The notes under the pieces: generated by a model
The model's database searches: none
Seen by the model: the letters and a program-made list of their open reading frames with translations, nothing else
What the model was told of the DNA's origin: nothing
Part shown: in pieces, positions 12,279-21,047 of the stretch
Layout of the letters: the number at the start of each line of letters is the position of its first letter
Numbering within the stretch: the first letter of the stretch is position 1
Position numbers and translations under genes: made by a program
Assembly (NCBI GenBank): GCA_030512335.1
Contig: JAULSU010000006.1
Coordinates: forward strand, 3,162,001-3,226,000
Length of the DNA stretch: 64,000 bases
Origin: Immersiella caudata
Lineage: Eukaryota; Ascomycota; Sordariomycetes; Sordariales; Lasiosphaeriaceae
Reading direction: 5' to 3'

Positions 12279-12382
12279 GCAAGAAAGGCACTGTGGTTAT
12301 CCAAGAAGGGATTGTATCATCCAAGAGAGGCGTTGTATTGACCAAGAAAGACCTTGAACTCCCCAGGGAGGGCCTTGTATCA
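12279..12382. repeat. Imperfect ~20-21 bp tandem repeat, five units
   Basis: Five successive units follow the pattern CCAAGARRGGCNTTGTATYA, beginning near 12279, 12301, 12321, 12342 and 12361. Units differ by several substitutions. On the minus strand an open frame through the array reads as 7-residue repeats (TTPLLDD, TIPSWIT, TVPFLPV), but there is no evidence it is translated. The array lies just 3' of the minus-strand repeat gene and could be in its 3' UTR. Confidence 0.75.
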
Positions 12383-12439
12383 TGTGCAAGACACCTATTC
12401 CCCAACTTCCCGATGGCTAGCCATCACCGCTTCGAGCTC

Positions 12440-12865
12440 TCAGGCAGGCACCCGATATCCCCTCTCCTCCAACCAAGCATCGAGTCCTGCGAGCTCCTCG
12501 GGGGAGGCGCGCTGCCAAGGGTCCTCTCGACGATCGACTTCCTCCTCTTCCAGAGGCAACTCCGTACCTCTCCAGAATATAGGCATCGAGCTCTTCGAGT
12601 TCCTCAGCGGAGGCGCGCTGCCAGGGGTCCTCGCGTTGGTCAACTTCTGCGTCCTCCAAGGGTGTCGAGTACCCTTTTTTCCTGCAACCAGGTGTCGGTT
12701 GTGGCGAGGCCCTCGGGGGAAACGCCGTCTAGGAAGTGGGCTCCATTCGGAATTGGGGGGAGACCAGTGACCTCGAAGCACCAGCCAGGTAGCGAGATCG
12801 CTGATTTCTTGAGTGGTAGCGCGCTCAAGGGCGGCTTGAAGGGTGTATTCGGTGGTGGCCATCAT
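12440..12865 (-). pseudogene. Small four-repeat protein gene, split over three frames
   Basis: The minus strand starts MMATTEYTLQAALERATTQ and ends with LEERGYRVPA-stop. Four related ~35-40 residue units can be recognised: ERATTQEISDLATWLVLRG (about 12770-12826), DGVSPEGLATTDTWLQEKR (about 12675-12728), REDPWQRASAEELEELDAY (about 12570-12640) and REDPWQRASPEELAGLDAW (about 12455-12525). They lie in three different frames. Two frame changes coincide with homopolymers, a C6 run near 12750 and an A6 run near 12675, and a third lies near 12570. No intron of normal size explains the shifts. Either the gene is decaying or the assembly carries single-base errors. A good TATA element lies about 390 bp upstream. 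The family is not recognised; each unit looks like a short helix ending in a WLEERG-type turn. Confidence 0.6.
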
Positions 12866-13252
12866 CTTGTCTGATGTTGTTCGAGAGATCCGATGTGTGT
12901 CAGAGATGAGCTCTGATGTTGGGAGTGGTATGATGTCGAATAGGACGACTGACGGTTTGTAAAAGGGGGTGAATGTTTCGAGCCAGGATGGCGTGAAGTG
13001 AGGTGTTCCGAAGTCTTCGCTGTGACTTGAAGAGAGAGAGAATGATGGATCTTGACGTTTGGTTGGAATGGTATGAGTCTTCTGTGAGACTAGGATTGAA
13101 GCGAGAGAGGATGATGATCTTGAAGTTGTTTGGGTCGACCGATGAGTGAAGAGTCTGTTGCTTGAGGCTTGAAGCTGGAGAAGGTTAGATTGTCGAACTT
13201 GAGTGATGATGGGTGAAGAAGGAAACAGGTCATGGTGGGAGGGAAGACGGGA

Positions 13253-13259
13253 TTATATA
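13253..13259 (-). promoter_or_regulatory. TATA box (TATATAA) for the minus-strand repeat gene
   Basis: On the minus strand the sequence reads AAGGTATATAATCCC, a canonical TATA element about 390 bp before the ATG at 12865. Pyrimidine-rich leader sequence lies between them, as in many ascomycete promoters. Confidence 0.5.
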
Positions 13260-13325
13260 CCTTAAGGGGTGGTACGAGGCCACCGTGCCGCCCGACGCCA
13301 CATCAAAACCATCATCTCAAGAACC

Positions 13326-13671
13326 GTAAGTCCCCTCCTCGACCCTGCTTCCCCGGCGGGTCTCGCTTTCACCTGTGCCGAAAGTTTTGACTGCAACTTC
13401 TAACCCCACTCAGAGCGTCTTGATGTCGGATACCGCCAGTAACGCCGATTTTGTGGATGACCGCTCCATCTTTTCGGATACTCTTCTAAACCTTCAAACT
13501 TTCTCATCACTGCGCTAACTTACGCTGCTAACAGTTCTAGGCTTTAGATCTCCGCTATAAATGGCGATTTCCTCCTCAACCATACCAACCCGGTGAACCT
13601 CGCTTTCTCTGGCCTTGGTGCTGTGAATTACAATTGCGAATTCTAACCGTTATCAGAGAGGCGGCTCAATG
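13326..13671 (+). repeat. Tandemly duplicated leader with intron-like motif and MSDT start
   Basis: Two diverged ~85-bp units end at 13425 and 13671. Each contains a CCGG-GGG/GAA-CTCGCTTTC block, then an intron-3'-end-like TTCTAACC...CAGAG, then within 10-12 bp an ATG opening MSDT(A/S)S. The first ATG (13423) gives a 31-codon frame ending at 13518; the second (13669) opens the longer frame below. A GTAAGT at 13326 with CTAAC and CAG at 13413 makes a plausible 88-nt 5'-UTR intron for unit one. Confidence 0.55.
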
Positions 13672-13929
13672 TCTGACACAAGCAGCGACGCCGAGGAGGC
13701 GGTTGGCTCCGCCGTCACAGACTCCTACGAAGTCACGTACCCCTGGGACGAGGAGGATGAATTTGAAAAGTCCAGTGACGATGAGTCTGAAGACTTTTGG
13801 GGGGACGACCGTAATGACAGATACGACGATGTCGACGTCCGAGACAACCCCTAGGAGAGAGCCTCCCCGGAGGAGCTTGCGAACCTGGATGCTTGGCTCG
13901 AGGAGAGGGGCTATACAATGCCCAAGTGA
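13669..13929 (+). pseudogene. Small acidic protein related to the minus-strand repeat gene, interrupted by TAG
   Basis: The frame from 13669 encodes an acidic 61-residue segment (MSDTSSDAEEAVGSAV... ending VRDNP) and stops at TAG 13852-13854. The same frame continues after the stop with ERASPEELANLDAWLEERG and ends at TGA 13927-13929. This tail matches the last unit of the divergent gene at 12440-12525, where the codon at the stop position is TGG (DPWQRAS against NP-stop-ERAS). The stop therefore looks like a TGG-to-TAG mutation in a formerly 86-codon gene. Either the short form is functional or this is a pseudogene. Function is unknown. Confidence 0.6.
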
Positions 13930-14998
13930 AGGAGATGCTGGAGAGATTGGATTGGAGGCCTTGGTGGGACGTAAATCCTAGTGTTCTACAGTATACGGTT
14001 ACTATTATATGGATCATGATTCTTTCTGCCCAGTCAAGTGTTGATGGAGGATCGTCTGGCGGATTTCAGGGACAGATAATTATTCATGCTGGGACCTTGG
14101 GCCCGTTTTTGTATGGATTACTCCCTGCGTGCCTGACCTAGCGATGGTGACTTCAAGTTACTACCACGTTGACAACTTCAAACGTTCTCCCAGGTCTCCC
14201 ACTAGAGAGCAATTGCTCCTTCCATTGCGCATCTGCTTCGTGCCCGCGTTGGGGCCTGAACTCGGTCCCATACCTTCCGCTAACAGAACAAGACGAGTAA
14301 AACTCTATAAGCAAATCAGTGAATGTCATAACCGCACAAGAACGAAGACTGGTGTTGCGAAAGAAAACACAGGTTGCTGCTGGATCAGAGGACGCTATCG
14401 GGCGCCCCCGGTGTTTGCCAAAACTCCGCAACTAGAGGAAGGAACGGATATTGCAATGCTGGCGGTCTGGATATCCCATTGTTGGCGCTCACGCTTGGCC
14501 TGGCGCTCCTGCTCAAGGAAATTGTCCAGGCATGACAGCCCCTTCCTCAACAAATCTTTCCAATTTGGAACCGGTCAGTCTTCGCAGATTACCTTCACAC
14601 TTCCCAACGTCTCCTCGTCAACTCTAATCATCACAGCGCGCTCCGGAGATCCAGCCCTCGCCGGCAATTTTTGGGTAGATCGTCGATATCGTCCGTCCTC
14701 AGCTTTACGGCATCTCTTGTCTTCCTCTTCTCGTTCTCTCGCTCGACGCGAAGCACCAAGCGTTTTTTGGAAGATTCGGATCTTGGACAACATCGTCACC
14801 GCACCATATTCATCTTTCTTTGCGTCCCTCAGCTTACCTGCACAGGCACAAACCAGCTGCAGAACGGCAATTCAGCCCGGCTCTTCTGCTGACGAACTAC
14901 TTGATCCCTCGTAATCCCTCGTGTGTCCCGACTGGCGGCGCCCGCGCGGTCACCATCACGCAGACTCGCCATCCCTAAGTGGAGATTGAGCACTGAAG
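13930..14998. other. Intergenic / leader region, no gene seen
   Basis: No supportable gene. From about 14550 the plus strand becomes pyrimidine-rich (runs such as CTTGTCTTCCTCTTCTCG), typical of an ascomycete promoter or 5' UTR, and may belong to the PAM2-like gene downstream. Confidence 0.45.
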
Positions 14999-15480
14999 AA
15001 CGCTTCCGACTTCGAGGCACATCATACTCGGCCTGCGCTCTCCAAGGCCCTCTCATCTCCATCTCCAAGCCGCAGAATTCGTCGATTACAATCCAATCAT
15101 TGTCGACGAGGGCAAGCAAGCTCTGGCCACTATTATCACTTGGTATTCTCCGGACGGTGGTAAGCTGCTTCAATTCATCCAACGATTCCCTGCACTGGCA
15201 TACCCGCCGATCGGTATAAAGTAACCTCGTGTCAACTCACGGACAATCCAGCCGGCTGCACTGCTTTTCGCCAGGAGCTTTTTGTGCCCCTGGACGGTTA
15301 TGGATGGCTTTTCCTGGACCACCCTCGACTAACAGATCACTTCCAGGTCGTGCCACGATTCTATCCCAATATTCGGTGGCGACACCGTTTTAAGGAATCA
15401 CAGCCCAACTTGGAAGCGAGATGTCCACGATGCACTACCCACACGCCGGCCGGGGTACTACCCGCACTGGGGCTTCGGGG
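14999..15480 (+). pseudogene. Coding-like N-terminal fragments in shifting frames, upstream of the PAM2-like gene
   Basis: Three consecutive stretches read like protein, in different frames: one from 14999 (NASDFEAHHTRPALSKAL), one about 15060-15221 (EFVDYNPIIVDEGKQAL then ATIITWYSPDGGKLLQFI), and one about 15215-15480 (KVTSCQLTDNPAGCTAF, ELFVPLDGYGWLFLDHPRL, RWRHRFKESQPNLEARC). Frame changes fall near 15070 and 15220. A GTAAGC at about 15165 could start an intron, but no good branch site and acceptor restore the frame neatly. This is probably the original N-terminal domain of the next gene, either broken or affected by single-base sequence errors. Confidence 0.45.
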
Positions 15481-17712
15481 CTCCGAATCAGAACTCACAC
15501 TTTCACCGATGTCTCATCCTCGAATGTAAAGGCCAAGGGTATGGCATCTGCAGACTGGCGAAAGTCAACTTCTACCGGCTCGCCACCCGGCGAATTTGTG
15601 GAGAAGGCTTCATCTTCGAAGAGAAACTACGAGACAAGAAGCAGCCACAGCTCGTCATCTCCCATGGAGGTAGAGATGGAGGACATGGCACACAAGAACC
15701 TAAGCTACCGGCCAATGCAGCAGCAAGCCCCATGGGACATGCTTGTCTCGGCTCCAGGGCGGTCGTTTGCGCGATCATCCATCTCATCTGGCAAATTTGT
15801 GTGCGAAGGGCTGCCAGTCAAGTTGACGAGCGCTAAGACCATGACAATGAACGTCAACGGCGAAGAGATTACCCTCGAAAACAGCTTTACTTTTGATGTG
15901 ATTACGCTCGATTCGGATCAAAGCTCTTCTGGCGACGACTCTTCTTGGGCGACGGTTGGAGTGCTAAAGAGGGCCAACAGCCGCAACCACCACCGAAAAC
16001 TCTCACGGGGTCACGATGCTTCAGATTTACCACTCGATATCCAATCAATGCTCAACAGGAGCCTGCTTGACCGGCTCAGGGACCGCAGTAGCCTAGAGTC
16101 TCAAAGGACTGAGCAACACAACGAAGGGCGAATGGGATCTCAGGGGCAAGCGAAAGCCGACAACGGTACGTCCCATGACCGCTCAGCATCCAAGCGCCCT
16201 TCGTCATCTCTCCCTCGAGCGCAGGTATCTCTGTCGGAGGAGGAACAGTGGCGATACCAGTCCATTCTCAACCGCTTGAACAAAGTGCCGCTGGTTAGCG
16301 ACGTATTTCAGAGGCCCATCCGTGACGTCAAGTCTTCAGACCCAGCTATTGTTGCCGCCAAAGTTAAGGAATCAACAAAGCCTCCAGAAATCAGCAGCTC
16401 GAGTGTCCCGCGTCCGAGATCAGACTGGTCTCGCAGAGCACAGCAAGACAGCTCGCTCGAGTCTGATCAGCGCTCCTCCGGCTCACTTTCCAGCGGGTGG
16501 ACTCGAGCAGGCAGCTGTGCGTCATCCGTGGGATCTCTGTTCTCCAGCGAGGGTACGAAGTCGATCGGTACAACGGTATTGCATCCTATCAAAGAGTCGG
16601 AGTCAAAGGAGCCAGCGTTGGAGAGCCCAACAAAACGACTGAATCCCGCTGCGGCCGAATTCAAGTCAACATTCGATGCGAATGCGTTTCCAATCTCTCC
16701 AAAGAAAATGACCCGAACTCCTCTCACAAACTTGTTTCCGGAGGCGACGCAGAAATTGCTGGTTACTCCAGCAGATCCGCCTGCCAGCCGTGAACATGGA
16801 GGAGATCAAGTGCCGGATAGCATCGTGGCCCAGGCCCCGCAGGCACCACCGCTGGCTCCCTACAACACTCTTCCTAGTCTTGCGGGCCTTCGTCCGCCGC
16901 CCCCGGGGTTTGGACTTGCCAAAGATGGGGCTTATACGACAGGACCCCAAACCCTTCCTCATTTGCCACCGCTTCCTCTCCAAGCGCCATATCTTGGGAG
17001 CTTGTTCGATACATACCCGACCCCAACACTCCTCCCTCCGCCGGTTGACCTTGTGCAAATGCAGTTGGCCAATATGAGCGGCTTTGGTACCTTCCCTGGG
17101 ACCGCACTTCCATTGCCTGGCCCCATCCCGGCACCGAGAGCCAACCCCGCTGTTGGCATGGCCCCTCTGGGTGCGCCTGTGCAATACAGCACGGCTCCCT
17201 GCCCCCCTTTGTTTGGGCCTGACCGCAAGATCAACCGTCCCCCCTTCCCGGTGACCCAAAAGCCCCGAGATCACGACCCGGTCAAGCAGCAGCAATACGA
17301 GCAATATTTGGAGTGGCGGAAAGCCAACGAGCCTGGGTACCACATGAGGTGCAAGATGCGCCAGGCACAACGCGTTGTTCGGCAATACCAGCAGCAGAAG
17401 CTCGATCGGTCCAGCAACCCAGCGTGGAAGTCAATCGTGGAAAAGGCCAAGGCTGCTGTTGGGGCTGCGGCGGAGGCTGCGGCGGCAGAGAAGCGGATGA
17501 TGCAAGAGTCCGTTCGAGCCGAGCTGAAAGCAAAAGTGAAGGAACGGAGTGAGGACTCAACGAAAAGTGACGAGAACACTCCACCAACAAAGTTGATGAC
17601 GCCTGTGGCAAAGAAGGCCCGGGACCCGTGTTTGTCAAAGAGTGAGATGTCTGAGACCTTGGCTGATGGCCCGAGGAAGCATGTTGGGACGAAAAAGCAA
17701 AAGAGCGAGTGA
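15421..17712 (+). CDS. Low-complexity protein with PAM2-like motif, N-terminus uncertain
   Basis: The open frame encodes 763 aa from ATG 15421. It is Ser-rich to about residue 380. RLNPAAAEFKS at about 406-416 fits the PAM2 motif (L-N-x-x-A-x-E-F) that binds the MLLE domain of poly(A)-binding protein. A Pro-rich region (about 465-620) follows, then a basic, Gln-rich block (QYEQYLEWRKANEPGYH, MRCKMRQAQRVVRQYQQQ) and an Ala/Glu/Lys helix near the end. The name and biochemical role are not recognised; a cytoplasmic mRNA-related role is inferred from the PAM2-like motif only. The first 40 residues may be an artefact, because the coding-like fragments upstream overlap here in another frame. The true start is probably upstream. 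Confidence 0.7.
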   Translation: MSTMHYPHAGRGTTRTGASGLRIRTHTFTDVSSSNVKAKGMASADWRKSTSTGSPPGEFVEKASSSKRNYETRSSHSSSSPMEVEMEDMAHKNLSYRPMQQQAPWDMLVSAPGRSFARSSISSGKFVCEGLPVKLTSAKTMTMNVNGEEITLENSFTFDVITLDSDQSSSGDDSSWATVGVLKRANSRNHHRKLSRGHDASDLPLDIQSMLNRSLLDRLRDRSSLESQRTEQHNEGRMGSQGQAKADNGTSHDRSASKRPSSSLPRAQVSLSEEEQWRYQSILNRLNKVPLVSDVFQRPIRDVKSSDPAIVAAKVKESTKPPEISSSSVPRPRSDWSRRAQQDSSLESDQRSSGSLSSGWTRAGSCASSVGSLFSSEGTKSIGTTVLHPIKESESKEPALESPTKRLNPAAAEFKSTFDANAFPISPKKMTRTPLTNLFPEATQKLLVTPADPPASREHGGDQVPDSIVAQAPQAPPLAPYNTLPSLAGLRPPPPGFGLAKDGAYTTGPQTLPHLPPLPLQAPYLGSLFDTYPTPTLLPPPVDLVQMQLANMSGFGTFPGTALPLPGPIPAPRANPAVGMAPLGAPVQYSTAPCPPLFGPDRKINRPPFPVTQKPRDHDPVKQQQYEQYLEWRKANEPGYHMRCKMRQAQRVVRQYQQQKLDRSSNPAWKSIVEKAKAAVGAAAEAAAAEKRMMQESVRAELKAKVKERSEDSTKSDENTPPTKLMTPVAKKARDPCLSKSEMSETLADGPRKHVGTKKQKSE

Positions 17713-18344
17713 CGACCTCGGACTGGAAGATTAGAAGGTATGTGAGAGTTATTCGGGTGTTGCAATTTTATCTGTCATGGATGTTGCGGCGGGGCTTGAT
17801 GTTATCTGGTCTCATTGCGCGGCAGCTCAACATCATCACGTTGGATCAAGGGCGTACTGTCTGTTTTGAGGGTTTGTTCAGCCGCTTCATAGTTAGGTTA
17901 CCACCAGCAGTTGCGCCGGTTGGCAGGCGTAGGACATCTTTACTGTTCTGCGTTTTGTTTCGTGTTCTAGTTAGCCGAGCTTGGGGAGCATGAATAGAGT
18001 TCAGGTCCTGTATACTTATCGGACCGATTTAGGCAGCCAAATCGGATTCGATTACCCACCTCGTCTCCCAGCAAATGGCGCTGATGCTAGAAGTGCCCAG
18101 GTGTTGATGAAAAAGGGGTGTTGGGTTCAGACTAGCGGGGTTGAGGCTGTTCGATATAAACATTATGATATTGATTACTTAACCAGGATGTAACATGCGC
18201 TGCTGCGTTGAGGCAAGATTTGCCTCCCAAGTTGAGGGTCTTGACGCTGTCCCGATATCCAATGGTACATGCTCAAAGGGTATCTATCTATCTTTCCGGT
18301 CCCAGGCCATTCCCAAACATCCTTTTTGCTTTGTTTTTGTTGCC
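17713..18344. other. Intergenic, no gene seen
   Basis: This is the 3' flank between the PAM2-like gene (plus) and the permease pseudogene (minus). It is relatively AT-rich, and no coding or RNA signal is recognised. Confidence 0.5.
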
Positions 18345-20134
18345 TCAACCAGTCGTGGAAGTTAACCACTGCCCTGACATCTGCTCAGAGGCGCTCTTCT
18401 TCTGACTCGAGTCAAGATTGTCATCAGAACCGAAAGCGGTGATGTCGGGATCGATGTTTGCATTTGTTCGTGGGCCGGTGTAGAAGAACCGACCACGGAG
18501 AAACCAGTATCCCGTGGAGAAGGGCAGAACAAAGATGAGGATGACTATGGCGTAATACATCTGCGATACCTCAGCAAAAGCTGGCGCAGGGTTTCAAGGT
18601 AAATGGGCATTCACGTTGTCAGCCTTGACGGGCATAACCGTGGGAAATAAGAAGATGACCGAAACGAAAGAGGTCCATGCGATGGCATAGATATTGATGA
18701 TTTTGCTTGCACATCCTAGGTTCCACGGGCCGGGTTGGAAGTGGTTGAAGATGAGCTTGCAGAGAATGGGGATGCTGTACGACCAGTTTAGCGCGATGGC
18801 GCAGAGGTTGAAGATGGCTGCGATGGTGATGTATGATCTCAGTCCGGTGAGGTTAATTAGCACGCAGAGTAGGGAGTACACCCATACTGACGCCACTTGG
18901 GTGTTGGTTCGTGACCACACACGATGCCAGACGTAGCTCAGGGGAGCATCCTGTCGCGCGAGGATGTCCAGATTGTGCGGCTTCCGGCTTGTTGGGCGGT
19001 GATGCAGACAAAGTTCATGATGACGAAGGCGGCTACGGCAAAGAAAATGGCAGGGGACTTGCCCATGACGTTGTAGAATATCTGAACGATGGGCTGGCCG
19101 ATAGGGGACGCGAGAATGGAAGCAGGTTCGCCCATGCAGAAGGTTAGGACGATGTTATAGAGCCAATCGGCAACATAGGTGAATTTGAGGGCAAGGGCGA
19201 TGGCTTTGGGGACAATGCGCGCAGGATCTTTGGCTTCTTCGGCGATACTGTGACCTTGTCAGGAGTGGAAAGGGGTGTAAACAAAGAGCGGGCCTACTGT
19301 GCTGTAGCATCATAGCTTCCATCTGTTAGCAACCTCCACCAGAAAAAAATGTCAGGAAGTACTCGCTCAGTCATAGTACAAGCAACTGACAAGAACCCAA
19401 ACAAAAACGAAAACCCCGGCAGCGACCACCCCGACGCCACCTCAACATGCGTAAACACATACTCAGAAGTATGCTTCTCCCCCTGCATCGCCAGCAACAA
19501 CACACGCGCCGCCACCAGCACCGCAATATGAAACACCGCGTAGGTCTTCGCAAAATGATTCAACCACGCCGTCAACATGCTGTTCGCCGCGCTGTGGAAT
19601 ACACTCAAAGTCGCCATCACACCAATGATATGTCTCTGCGTAGGAACGTAGACAAAATCCGACGACATTGACGCGGCAGCTAGAAGCATCTGCGCTGCAC
19701 CTTAAACCGACGACGCAGAGCCGCAAATATGTCCGATGGGATTGAGCCACCCTGTCAACCACGCGATGATGGGAGCCCACTCCGGTGGAGCTAGGTACTT
19801 GCCGGTGAAGTATATAGCTCCGGAGGTAGGGTATGCAGGGGAAATTTCCGCGACGGAGAGAGCGAGGCAGAGCGCACCGAAGCCGGCGATGAGCTAGCAC
19901 TAAATGACTGAGGTAGGGCCGCCGGCTGTGAGAGGGTTGGAGAAGTTGGTGGCGACTGTGCCGAAGTGGCCCGAGATGGAGAGGGCGAAGCTGAAGCAGG
20001 ACCACATGGAGAATTCGCGGCGGAAGACGGGCGTATAGCCCATAGCTGCGAGGGCTTTGTCGGCGGAGGTGGTTTCATCGGTGTCGTGGCTGACGGGTTT
20101 GACAGGGGATTTCAGGGTCGGTTGTTTTGCCCAT
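18345..20134 (-). pseudogene. Amino-acid/choline permease (APC family) pseudogene
   Basis: Read on the minus strand from ATG 20134 to stop 18345, conceptual translation gives an APC-superfamily permease close to fungal GABA/choline permeases: FRREFSMWSCFSFALSISG, LSVAEISPAYPTSGAIYFTG, GWSLPGFSFLFGFLSVA, SPIGQPIVQIFYNVMGKSP and PGPWNLGCASKIINIYAIAW. It is broken many times. There is a frame change near 20105 and two TAG codons at 19896-19894 and 19902-19900, where relatives have Trp (V-I-stop-C-stop-L-I). A TAA lies at 19704-19702, donor sites are degraded near 19360 (GCGAGT), and a frame change with TGA lies near 18945. The two TAGs equal CpA-to-TpA changes on the plus strand, the RIP-preferred type. 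Not functional. Confidence 0.85.
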
Positions 20135-21047
20135 GTTCAAACTGCAAGGCTTGTTTGGAGGAAGGAAGGTGTTGACGAGCAGTAGGTAGACGAGGTCAAA
20201 GGAGCGACGAGGATAGCAGGGAGGAAACCAATAGAGGTAGGACACGGAGAGATACGACCAGGAGAAGGGCGGCTATTGGGAGCTCGAGGCTGTCGTTCAC
20301 ATGCTTTGTGTGACGCAGTTCGGACGAAGCTGCATTGCAGAGTCATCCCATCGTCATATCTGGGGAAGGAGGGTTGATCCTTCCTTCAGTTGCTATCATC
20401 ATTCTTTCTTGACCGGGATAAAATCACATTTGGGGTATTCAAAGCAAAATGAAGCCTCGAATAATAAGCATCATTGTGGCTAACTGAATGCCATCTCTGC
20501 TGTTGCAGCGACTGGAGGTTGATGCCAGCATGACGTCCACGGGAAGAGCCGCAGTACCGTCCAAGGAGCTTGGCTGGTGAAGAAGAAGCTTATTTCAACA
20601 ATTCACCGACGTCAGTGGATTGCCTTTCCAGGCAGCGGCTGCAAAGTTTCTTAGGGCCTGGTAATCAATGAGCACCATTGTTGCACATCCACAGTTTGCA
20701 ACCGTTCCATAGACTCCGCGGTCGCTCTCCATGAGCTTCCACAGAGCTTCAACATGAATTTGCGCGTGACATACGTGTAGCAATATGGTAGCTGAGAGAT
20801 CCGAATTCGAGCTCTGGTGAGCGCGCACCGAGATAGGGGTAATCGGCCACATTCATTCTTTGCCCTCGGCACCCTTGATTGTCACTTTCACTCGGTGTTA
20901 TTGTGGTAATCCATTGCATTCAACAAATGATCATCATGACCCGTGCCTTATATCCCATGAGTCCGTCCGTGTCCCGGCCTCTCCCCAAACACCGGCCCCT
21001 TTTCCAAACAAACACCAACGCTTCCACGGTATCCAACTCCATTGCCC
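20135..21047. other. Intergenic, no gene seen
   Basis: About 900 bp lie between two minus-strand genes, containing the former promoter of the permease pseudogene and the 3' flank of the MFS gene. No supportable coding region. Confidence 0.5.
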
